From Heterocephalus glaber (Eukaryota; Chordata; Mammalia; Rodentia; Bathyergidae), in NCBI RefSeq assembly GCF_000247695.1, contig NW_004624881.1, positions 569,289 through 633,288 of the forward strand: a stretch of 64,000 nt of DNA. The letters run 5' to 3'. Position numbers and translations under genes: made by a program. The notes below the pieces were generated by a model, which was given only the letters and a program-made list of their open reading frames with translations, did no database searches and had not been told where the DNA came from. Shown piece by piece: positions 34,736 to 44,953 of this stretch (position 1 is the first letter of the stretch; every line of letters starts with the position of its first letter).

Positions 34736-35950
34736 CACCTTAACTCAAGTGATACAATCAGCACCATAATAGCATCAAGTAACTCTTAGAAAATGACAAT
34801 TTTGGTAGTTACAAATCTATCACATTTAACTGTGTAAATTAAATCAAAATCAAGGACCAACCCAACATATGTTTATAGTAAGTAAACTCTTCAATATAGC
34901 AAATTTACCCTTCAGGATGGGGAGTTAGAAGGAGCTGTGGAGGGAGGGATTGGCAGTTAGAAGAATAAGGGAAGGTTCAAAGTGATTTCAGAGGACACAG
35001 GCAAGAGAAGGAAAGAGGAGAAAAGAAAAATAAAAAATAAATCTAAATTAGGGCCAGAACAGTAACACAAAGGGAGATGAAGTGTAATGTGGGACAGCAA
35101 ATATGTGAGTGAGAGAAAGAAAAGAGAAAAGAAAGAAAAAAGAGAAAAATAAAAATTTTAAAAGAGTAGAAAAAGGAGAAAAAATTAAAAATAAGAACAA
35201 AACAACCTGTGGCAATTTTGAAAATAACAAATAAAAGATAAAATTGAAGGGACTCCTTCAGGATATGTCTCTGCTGTCACAATACACAACGTGGGCAGAA
35301 GTGTGGAATTATAAATCAATGCATTTCAGTAAGCCAGTCACAGACCCATGAGATTCAGGCAGATTTCTGGCTGCAAGTCCAAAGTTGAGCTCCTTGTCCT
35401 CCTGCAGGGTTGAACTCTGCAAGGTTCTATTGCAGGCTCCAGTTGCCCTTCCCCTGAAGATAGTCATGGTTCTGATGGGAGGTGATGATACCTCCCACAT
35501 ACCAAGTACGGTGGTCTGGCATGCCTTTATTGCAGAGATTCTCTTCACTTTTCCAGTGGGCTTCAGTTTTCATCAGAGAGCCTGAGAGAGGCCCTCTCTC
35601 TCTTCTTCACATCTGCAGCTCAGGACAATGGCCTTTATGTCCCCCTGTGCCTCTGTAGTGTGGAACCAGGTTACTGCACTGCCAAGAAGCCTGGGGGGAT
35701 GCATGGGGCCTTGGCACTAGGTGCCCATGCTGGCTCACAGCTGGAGCCAGTGATTGGAATCAGGACAGAGGGAAAGGCATCCTCAGGCCTATGCAGGCAC
35801 TATCTTCAGCTGGAAGTGTCCATATGCACAGTGTGGCCTGGGTCTCTTGCTTGGGCAGTGCAGAGTATCAAACCCTGGGATGGGCAAGTGTCCAGCACTA
35901 GCTACAGCCCAGGCTTCAGTGTCACAGGGAGATGGTGGGAACGGTCACTG
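34736..35950 (-). promoter_or_regulatory. L1 5' UTR of the near full-length copy
   Basis: Upstream of ORF1 on the minus strand. 35240-35665 matches 1590-2030. 35665-35950 is GC-rich, contains no equivalent of 2040-2290, and would be the outer leader. Internal promoter activity is expected for the family and not shown here. Confidence 0.45.
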
Positions 35951-37299
35951 ATTTATCAGCACTACATTAATTCCTGAGAATAATGTAAGAGAAAAGAGCA
36001 GGTTTTGACAGTGTTGGAATGACAGAAACTTCCATAGTCACTTCAGAGAAGAACACCAAATTAAGATTACTAAACTCTACAGAAATTAGTTTTTGTACTT
36101 ACTGTTGAACTGAAACCACCTGCTTCTCTACCACTATAATTTGTTGTAATAACTTGTCAATTTCAGCCTATCAACCTCCAATCATACTACCATGTTGTTA
36201 TGGTTTATGCCTAATTAAGTTGAATTAATCTTTAATAGACACATAAGAAACCCTACATGTTTGTAAGTGCAGTGTGATACTGCAATGCATGCAATGGACT
36301 GATCCTCATCACTGATAATTCTTATCATTTCTGTATGGTAAGAACATTCAGAATCCTCTCTTCTGGCTATTTTGAAACATAAAACATCACCATTCTCGGT
36401 GACCTCCTTGTGCAGCGGGACAGCACACTCAGCCTCCTGATCCCAGTGAGCACTATGCCCACTCACCAGCTCCCTCCCCCATCCCCAGCCCCTGGGAACC
36501 CCACTGTCTCCCTGGTGTATGACATCATCAACCTCTAAGGTCCGCACACAAGTGATGCCTTGCAGAGCTGGATCCGTCCTTCCCTTCGGTGTCTCCTGTG
36601 TCCCACTTTGCACAATGCCCTCTGGTGTGGATTTCCCTGGTGACCAGTGATGTCCAGCATCCTTCTGTGTACTGTTGGGCATTTGATGACTTCCTGTAGC
36701 AGCATCCTTTCAAGTCCTTTCCCATCTCAAAAACTGAGATTTATTTATGTATTGAGCTATTGGGTTATATGTTGTCGGTTTGTTTGTTTGTTTGTTTGTT
36801 TGTGTGCATATTGTTTTTTGTGTGAAATTAGCCCCTTGTCTGAGGCATGGTCCCAAAGATTTTCTTCTGTCCCGTAAGTTGCCTTTTGGCTGCATGGTGC
36901 CTGCAGTTCATAAGGTATGATGCACTTACCATTTGTTAAGAGGGTAGAGCTCTCCTTAAATTTACCACAGAAAGCAAAAGCAAAAACACGGAAAGAGGCA
37001 CAGAAGGCTGTTGGAAGTGATGGGTGTGTGCACTACCCAGACGTGGGGACATCAGCAAGAGTGTGTGTGCATGTGCACACTCACAGGACTGTGCACACTA
37101 ACTGTAGCATTTTCAAAGCCCCAATTATACCTCACTGAGTCCTGGGAAAAAAGAAAGGGGTCCTTGAAAACATCTTTAACATGTGGAAGGTCAAGTGTGC
37201 AATGGGCGACCTCCTTTTGGCACATTTGTAAGCCAAAGGGCACATGTAGGGTTCTGGTGTTTAAAATATTTTTATTTTTCTTATTTTTACTCTCTAGAT
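35951..37299. other. Unassigned DNA with an L1-like piece
   Basis: 36725-36895 resembles a minus-strand L1 ORF2 tail (AGCCCCTTGTCTGAGGCATG and onwards) and contains a (TTTG)n run. The remainder has no recognised feature. Confidence 0.4.
36776..36802 (+). repeat. (TTTG)n simple repeat
   Basis: Six or so tandem TTTG units in T-rich DNA. Confidence 0.9.
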
Positions 37300-39340
37300 G
37301 TTTCTCCTCCAAGCACAGAATAGTCTAACAAGCCAAAGCACGTGCGGTCAGACATGGGGTACCGGGGGCAGGGGGAGCCCAGCTGGCTTGATTATCAGGG
37401 CAAATACAAAGTGCTCTGCTTCCCAGGCAGAGGAGGCCAAACTTGCCCAGGCAAGAGGAGGAGGAGGAGAGGCAGAGAAGGCCCCGTCAGAGGTAGGACC
37501 TAGCTGGCTCGGGTCTGCTTGGGCCTGGCCACCGCCACCTCCTCTGTGGCCTGGGCCAGCAGCGATGTCCTCCAGGGGCAGCAGGTTCTCAGCTCCACTT
37601 TTCAGGCAGCGAGGGCCAGAGCTGGTGCCTGGGAACAAGAAGGAAGCCTTGTCTTCCTCCAGCTGGGTTCCCAGGAGGCAGAGACCCCTCCAGGAGCAAC
37701 AGTTGCTATCCCTTCAGGACCCGCCTGGGACTGAGGAGCCCTGGGGACTGAGGGTCTCCTTCCTGAGAGGAGGCCCAGGACAGGCACTCCTGCAGGGACC
37801 CAGCAGGCTCTTGGATGAGAACTGCAGTGTGCTCAGGTCCCCCCAGGGTTGGATCGTCCACAGAATGACTGCAAGTCCAAGCCACTCCCAGGACAGCCAA
37901 GCCCAGCAGCCCAGGAGCGGCAGGGAGGTGCAGGCCCCAGATCTTCCTGTCCCTGCCTTCCATGGCGGAGGTGCCTTATCAGAGGTGCCCAGCTTGGCTG
38001 CGCCCTGAGCGGGCGACAGGGGGCCCCAGGCCACAGGCTTCCTCCCCACAGCCGCCTGGGTAGAGGCAGAGGCAGGACAGCACTGCCGCCCCACCAGAGG
38101 TCCTGACCTCCTGCTGCCTGCTCCTTTCCCTCCAGGCCAGGAAGCCTAACCTCCGGAGGAGGACACTGCACTCTTTGACTGCAAGGCTAGAGTCACGGAA
38201 ACAGTTATTGCTGGTTCTGTCTTTTCCTGAGAAGAGGCTTTGTGTGCATCTGGACAGGAACAGTGTACCAGAAAGCTCGGTCCTCCGAACCCCAAGCAGC
38301 AGGGTGCCCCACCGGCCAGCTGTGCAGTCCTGGGAGTGTCTGAGCATCCTCCTGTCTCAGCCTGCTTTTCCCCATGTGAGGTGGCTCACGCATGCTCTCT
38401 CTGGTTCGCGCGCTCTTCCCTCCCCTCAGTGCGGCCTGGCCCTGCCTCTGACCCGGGCCGGCTCCAGGCTGTGGGGCACAGCCACGCTCAGAGACAGGGC
38501 CAGAGCGGGGTCGGAGACCACCAGCAAGGCGCTGCTGCAGGTGCTCTGGTGAGCCCTGGCAGGCGGGGGGGGGGCCTGGTCCCAGGTGCAGCTTTGGTGC
38601 CACCTTCCCCTCAAGGTCTCCCAGGCCCCTGGCTCCTCAGGGGCTGCAGCTGGGCCTGGCCTCAGGCACAGGCGGTGCGTCCTGTGCCCTCACCTCCTCC
38701 TCCTGTACCCTCCCTGATGGCCTCTCCCAACTCAGGCTGAGCAGGTGTAGAGGCTGGGAAGGGGCCCGCGGCCCAGAGTGGCGGGGTTGAACCTGTGCTA
38801 GGCCCGGGCCACGGGTTCTTCTGCGGGCTCTGAGAGCTTCCCCATTGCTGTGCTCCCTCTGGGCCAGACCAGGGCTGAGAAGCAAGTGCAGGGCCTCTTG
38901 CCCAGCCCGGAGCACGTCCCGGGCTCCCTGGCTCCATCCTGTCTGTGTGCGGCTCACAGGTGTCCTGCTAGGCACTGGCCTACAGCCACACCTGCCTGCC
39001 TAGCCCTAGGGCCCCACCCTGGGCTCTGCTCCCCTGACCTTCAGTGCCCTTGGGCCTCTGCAGCCCTGAGAGAAGCAGGCCACCCAGTGCCTGGTTGGAG
39101 ACGCCTGCACGGGGTGCAGTGCTCCTGAGACCCCCAGACCCCGGGGCATTCGCAGAACGGGGCTCCAAACACGCGTGTCTGGTGGTGTGCAGAAGCTGGA
39201 AGCCAGAACAAAATGGTATCCAGAACTGGATTTCGAGGCTCCCCATCTTCCCTTTTCTCCCTGTGTTTAGAACTGCTCCTACTGGCACCCATGACCACCT
39301 TCTGCCAGTACCCACGTAGGACAGTGGCAGACTTCTCTTT
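37300..39340. other. GC-rich unassigned segment, possible exon-bearing or pseudogene DNA
   Basis: GC content rises sharply. Long frames occur in several phases on both strands (for example 37298-38008 plus and 38205-38603 minus), as expected when stops are rare, so length alone is not evidence. CpG is present but not dense. One place, 38430-38548, has splice-like borders (see findings). No protein family was recognised. Confidence 0.35.
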
Positions 39341-39678
39341 CTGTAGATTAAGATTTTTATTAGAACGTTTTCAGTACATAGAGAGTGTGCTCACCATGGG
39401 GAGAAGGTACCTGTAGGTAAGCATGTTAATTTATAAAAATTAGGGTGGCAGGAAGACATATTCAGCCCATCCCCGTGGGAGTGGAGACTTGTGGCCGGGA
39501 GTGGGGCGACTGTCATGTGGCTGGCCTATGTGACCACAGCCTCCTTCCCCTGAGCTTGGCCACAAGTTCTGTTCAGGCTTCCAGGCCGAGCTCTTCCCAG
39601 CACACAGGAAGCCTGTGGGGCCGGCGGCCTCTCTCTCTCAGTTTTTATTTTTCATTCATCCATGTGTGCAGTACATCA

Positions 39679-40033
39679 CTGCTATGGTCTGGGTCTGGGT
39701 ATCCCCCAAAGCCTCATGTGGTTACAGGCTGGATCTGGAGGGTGTGAAGCTGGAATTGATTCCTGATGTGATGCTGGGCCCAAGGCACTGGGGTTAAGGG
39801 TGTGAGTGCTGCCACCCTAAGTAGTCTAAATAACATAAAAGCGGCAGCAGATGCTGATAACTCCCGTGTTACCTTCACTGTCTCTTGCGCACCATGATGT
39901 TTCTCTGTCCCAGCCTGGAGCCAGCTGGTTATGGACTGAAACCTCTAGGAACCGTAAGCTACATAAACCTTTCCCCTTCAACTCTGGGTGTTGGCATTTC
40001 ATCTCAGAGCCCAGAGAAAGGTAACTAAGACAA
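39679..40033 (+). mobile_element. MaLR-type solo LTR
   Basis: Starts TGCTATGGTCTGGGTC and contains GTATCCCCCAAAGCCTCATG, a CACCATGATGTTTCTCTGTC block and GTTATGGACTGAAACCTCT, then ends near AAGGTAACTAAGACA. This is the order of a mammalian MaLR LTR. No internal part adjoins it, so it is solo. Subfamily not assigned. Confidence 0.7.
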
Positions 40034-40074
40034 TCACCATCACATTCCCGTGGGAGCTGGTGCACGGACACAGT

Positions 40075-40500
40075 ACGTCTTCACTCCTTCTCACCCTCTT
40101 CAGTTCTTAGCCCTTCTTATGTGCAAAAGACCTGTCTCCTTGCTTCCTGTTATCTCTCATATTTTGCTCTTTGTTTATTTATACTCTGGGTTTCCATCTA
40201 AGAGAAACCATGTGATAGTGAGGCTTGTGTGTCCAATTCCACTTCACATCATACTCTCCAGGTGCACCCATCTCCCTGTAAGGGGCCTTCTTTATGGCAG
40301 AGTAGTACTCCATGGTGTGTAAATACCACACTTTCTTCATCCTGTCACCTCTGGGTGGGCACATGGGCCTCCTTGCTAGCTATTACAGGCCATGCTGCTG
40401 TCCACGCCAGTGTGCATGTGTCGCTGTGATAGGATGTCTCATGCCTTCGGAAGACTCCCAGAAGGGGAGTAGCTGGCCAGATGATGGTTTGACTCCAATA
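40075..40500 (-). mobile_element. L1 3' fragment (minus strand)
   Basis: GCAGAGTAGTACTCCATGGT and GTGGGCACATGGGCCTCC-type phrases are the reverse complement of the L1 ORF2 end, as in 29790-29870. It is old and partial. Confidence 0.7.
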
Positions 40501-42421
40501 TAACAGTCAGGGGAGGTGCCTGTGAAGCAGATCAAACACTGCAGAGGCCGCTAGGAAACTAGTGTCTGTTGTTGCAAAAGTGACGAATTCTATCCTATCG
40601 AGGAGGAGTAGGAGGATTATTTTAACAGGAATACTGCTTCAAAATAACTTAATTGAGTATCATTGCATGGTTAACTCTATGAAGGAAAATTTGCTTGGAT
40701 CCATTAAGGAGTTCAGGTATAAATTTATAAATCCAATCCAAAATGGTCAGTGTGCACATTCTACCATGGTAGATGTCAGAGTGATGAAAAAATGTGCTCA
40801 CATTCTCTATGAGATGTTAGCTGGATGTATTCAGAGGAGCAATTATACAGCATTAACAAAGTGCTTGCCTCCAAAATATGAATGGTTCTACTACTGCACA
40901 GTCATGGAATAAGTGAGCTGAAGAATTTAATGATGAAACTAATGTGGGAGGTCGATTGCTTATCATTTCTACCAAAGCAGGATTTCTTGGAATTAATCTG
41001 GTAGCTGATAACTGAGTAATCATATTTGATGCTTCTTGGAATCCATCTTATGATATCCAGAGTAGATTCAGAGTTTATCACTTTGGAAAAACTAAGCCGC
41101 CTGAATATGTGTACAGGTTCTTAGCTCAGGGAACCATGGAAGATAAAATTTGTGATCAGCAAGTAACTAAGCAATCCCTATCTTTTTGAGTTGTTGATCA
41201 ACAGCAGGTTGAGCATTATTTTACTATGAATGAGCTTACTGGACTTTATACTTTCAACCAGACTTACTAGCTGACCCCAACTCAGAAAAATGAAGTGGGT
41301 TACTCCCATGCTGCCAAAGGATACTGTACTTGCAGAACTTCCTCAAATACATAAAGAACACATTGTAGGATATCATGATCATGATTCTCTTTTGGACCAC
41401 TAAGAGGAAGAAAAGTTAACTGAAGAAGAAAGAAAAGCAGCTTGGGCAGAATATGAAGCAAAAAAGATGGGACTGTGCATGTGTTTCAACAAACCAACTG
41501 GGGCCAATTTAACCCGTCACTTTCAGCTCTCAAACTCCTTATATTCCTTTCAATTTGGGAGCCCTGTCAGCACTGAGTAATCAACAGCTGGAGGGCCCCA
41601 TTAATCAAGGAAGAGAAAAAGTTGTGAAAGCAACAAATACTGTGACAGCAGTGAGGATTCAGACTCTTGAAGGTATGATTTCAGCTGTATGGAAGGAAAA
41701 CATGAATCTCTCAGAGGCCCAAGTACAGGCATTAGCATTAAGTAGACAAGCCAGTCAGGAGCTTGATGTTAAACGAAGAGAAGCAATCTACAATGATGTA
41801 CTGACAAAACAACAGATGTTAATCAGCTGTGTTTAGTGAATACTTATGAACAGAAGGCTCCAGCAGCAGTACAATCAGCAGTAACAGCAACAAATGACTT
41901 ACCAACAAGTGACAACAGGTCACCTCATGATGCAAAAGCCTCCAAATTTAGTTATGAGTCCTTCTAACTACCATCAGATTGATATGAAAGCAATGTGTCA
42001 GTCAGTGGCTGGCGGTGTGCAGCCACTACCATTACACTGTGCAACACTCCCAATGAGAAGCAAAAATCTAGGACCTTCCCAAGGGAAATCAATGTGATTT
42101 TGCACTAAAAGCGTAAAGGATTGTTAAAATCACAGAAAGATCTTTTATTTTTTTAGGAATCAACGACTTAACAAAACTCAACTGTATAGTTTGGTCCCTT
42201 AAATGTCAATCTTCCATATTTGTTTTAAATTTTTTTAAATAGGACATACCTTTTCTCCCTCACATTTGTCAGTGATGTTGCCTAGAATGTTCTTACACAC
42301 ATTGAGTAGAGAAGATATTTCAAGTTGCTTCAGAGAAAACAAATCCTTCCATAACAGTAGCAGCTCACAGATTTCCTCTCTAAATTTTTATGCCTGCTTT
42401 TAGCAACCATAAAATTGTCAT

Positions 42422-42554
42422 AAAATTAATGAATTTTTGGGCCAGGGATTTAGCTCAGGGGTTCTGCCTCCTGCTTTGCAAGTGCAAGGTCCCAAGTTCA
42501 ATTCCCGGTACCAAAAAAAAAATACATAAAAAATAAAATAAAATTAATGAATTT
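42422..42554 (+). mobile_element. ID-like SINE in the ATRX retrocopy 3' UTR, with target duplication
   Basis: GGGCCAGGGATTTAGCTCAG (box A) and AGTTCAATTCCCGG (box B) with an A-rich tail. A perfect 15-bp duplication, AAAATTAATGAATTT, lies at 42422-42436 and 42540-42554. The element itself is about 42438-42539. Confidence 0.93.
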
Positions 42555-42661
42555 AGGAAAGAATAAAGATGTATATATCCATTTTTACAAATAAAAATAC
42601 AGAGCTGCGTTCTTAGAGTTGATTCCTCAATTTATGAAGCACATTATACTTAATCCATTTC

Positions 42662-42755
42662 TTTTTTTTTTTCTTTTTTGGTAATAGGGATCAAACTCAG
42701 GTCCTTGTGCTTGCACAGCAGGTGGTGAAACCACTCAGCTAAATCCCCAGGCCAA
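42662..42755 (-). mobile_element. ID-like SINE, second in the retrocopy
   Basis: T-rich start, AATAGGGATCAAACTCAGGT (reverse box B), then CCACTCAGCTAAATCCCC (reverse box A). The probable short duplication, CATTTCTT, lies on both sides. Confidence 0.88.
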
Positions 42756-43606
42756 TTCATTTCTTGATTTTCTTGATTAGAATGATTGAAATGGTCTTAA
42801 TGTTCTTTTGACTGAAGTCTGAAATAGGACTGCTCTATTGTCTCTTATGATTGAAAGTCAGAAACTAAGGGTTATCTTCAACACAGAATTGTGTGCAATA
42901 TTCTTAATCACTACTGCTCTAAAGTTGGAGGAGTCTTGCAGTTATTTTAGCATTGTATAAACAGACTTAAGTACAGCCTAAGAAGAGAATTCCTTTTTCT
43001 TCTTTAGTCTGACGCTTTTTATTTTCAGTTATCTGTGCTGAAATATTTACAGGAGAAATTTCAGGGTTTGGATCACCTTTCCTCTCTCCTGGCACTAATA
43101 TATAGCACATTTCTTAACTGCATGGTGCCAGTGCTAGTGCTTCATCCCTTTGCTGGCAGTGGGATGTGGGCTAAGAAAATCAAGTTCTAGCATTTTAGGA
43201 GCTGAATGCTGAAGTTGTTGCTAGGTTCACACCCTGTTTTATAAACAACATCAAAATGTCAGAGCTGTGGTTGACTTTAAGTTTCCATAAGGAATGTGCT
43301 TTGACAATTCCCAGAACTGTCAGTATTGTGAAGTAATTCTCTTACAGATGACGATCACTGGTTTCTCTCCTCTCATTACCATGTTCTCCTCACCACCCCC
43401 ACCCCATCTCCTTTCCTTTCATTTTTCTTTGATTGTTTTAAAGTTTGATTTTTTTCCCCAGTTAAGATCTGAGGCAATTTTCTGATCCAAATTACTTTTA
43501 ACACCCTTTTTTGAGGTTTTACTAAAGATCATTACATTTTTTTCTTAATCCAGGTGTATAAAAATGAACTATAAGTTTATTCATGTTCAATTTGGTTGTT
43601 TGAGGT

Positions 43607-43703
43607 TTTGTGTTTTTTTTGTACCAGGAATTGAACATTGAACTTGGGTCCTTGTGCTTGCAGGGCATGCAGCAGAACCACTGAGCTAAATCCCCGGGCC
43701 TTG
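43607..43703 (-). mobile_element. ID-like SINE, third in the retrocopy
   Basis: Poly(T), GTACCAGGAATTGAAC, then CACTGAGCTAAATCCCCGGG in reverse orientation. No clean duplication was found by eye. Confidence 0.88.
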
Positions 43704-44925
43704 CTTGAGTTCCTTAAAAAAGTTGTTTTTCAATATGGGAATTAACATGGTAAAACCGTTTTTGAGATGATGACATAATGGTAGAAAAGCTAAAGAATTC
43801 CTATAAAAAGAAAGCTGGGTGAAGGATTTACTCTAGGTATCACTGGATTAGAATGACTTTAGCATTTGCTAGAACTGTTTTGAGTTTTTTTGATAATAAA
43901 GAGATTTCCATTTTTATCTCAGAAGAACTAGTAGTAAAATATCCAAGAGCACTAGGTTTATGGTACATAATTTATAAGGTTGGTGGATCCATCCCCCACT
44001 TTCTCATGATAAAATATCACTAACAAATTCCATATATTTGGATACTATGCCAGCCATATAATTAGATTTATTTAATTGGAGTGTGGGGCAGTTGTGTTTC
44101 ATTATTTTCATTTCATTTTAGGAAAAAAGAAAAGATTTATAAGATAAATATCTGAAGGCAGTACACTCTGGCCAACTGTTATCAGTTGGTGTTTCTGCAA
44201 GTCCAGAGTACTTTAAACTTGATTTATTAGACTGGGAATTTTCAACATGGTCTCTAATTACTAACTCAGAGACATAGATGTAAAAAGATTAGGCAACCTT
44301 TTAAACCTTTTTCACCATAGATGGAATAGGAAATCAGAGTTTGAAATAAAACTTGGACTACTTTGCATGCACTCTTCCCACGACATTTTAGCTCCATAAT
44401 ATGTACTTTGAGTATAACATCAAATTTTAACAAATATTTAAATACAAAAATTACATCAGTAAAGTACTAAAAAGCTCATTTTTATATTTATTATATGTTT
44501 TAAATTGTTGAAATGGCTTAAAAATGACAATTTAGAATGTTGCTTGTAATACAGCTTTTCCTGTTAAGTTCTCCACTTTTTGTAACCTGTTTTATTTCTT
44601 TGGGTGTAAAGTGTTTTTGCTTAGTATTGTGATTTTGTTTATGTTGTGTCCCAGCGGTATAGTAATGTTTCAGTCTGTCATCCAGCTTTGGCTGCTGAAA
44701 TCATACAGCTGTGAAGACTCGCCTTTGCTTCAGTTAGACTGTTTTCCAGTTCTGTATTTAGTTTCTTAAGTACTGTAGAAAAGACACCATTTCCTCTTTA
44801 AGGCTGTTTTGTAAGCCTGGAATTGTTTTTAAAGAAAAGCATTCAAGTATGACAATATACTATCTGTCTTTTCACCATTCAAAATGCTGTTTAGTAGGTG
44901 AAACTTAAACTATTTAATGTCATTT

Positions 44926-44931
44926 AATAAA
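44926..44931 (+). terminator. Polyadenylation signal of the ATRX retrocopy
   Basis: AATAAA followed 13 bases later by nine A residues (44945-44953), which mark the reverse-transcribed poly(A) end. Confidence 0.85.
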
Positions 44932-44953
44932 GTAACCAAAATGTAAAAAAAAA

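Larger units (their letters stand above)
29440..35950 (-). mobile_element. Near full-length L1 (minus strand)
   Basis: About 6.5 kb. It runs from a polypyrimidine reverse complement of the L1 3' UTR (29450-29610), through ORF2 (about 29900-33500) and ORF1 (about 33540-34735), to a 5' leader ending near 35950. Frames are broken throughout, so the copy is not autonomous. The longest surviving frame is 196 codons in the reverse transcriptase. 33780-35660 matches 1-2030, and 29440-31080 matches the L1 tails at 3785 and 20467. A 100-base assembly gap lies in the ORF2 tail. Confidence 0.92.
40563..44953 (+). pseudogene. ATRX: ATRX processed pseudogene (helicase C-terminal part and 3' UTR)
   Basis: ATRX is an SNF2-family chromatin remodeller. 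Without introns, the plus strand encodes decayed ATRX sequence: ILLQNNLIEYHCMVNSMKEN (40618 on), MVDVRVMKKCAHILYEMLAG, then after a break [21 protein letters not shown] (near 41030) and [14 protein letters not shown]. The C-terminus has NLSEAQVQALALSRQASQE (41555-41836) and ends GPSQGKSM at TGA 42095-42097. Stops and frameshifts are frequent. About 2.85 kb of 3' UTR follows, with AATAAA and an A run. An internal block of some 200-250 codons is missing at about 40885-40912. The 5' end is truncated. It is a dead retrocopy. Confidence 0.93.

Noticed and set aside
37298..38008. Open frame of 236 codons in the GC-rich segment
   Set aside because: Comparable frames occur in other phases and on the opposite strand over the same bases. 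There is no domain, and the low stop frequency is explained by GC content.
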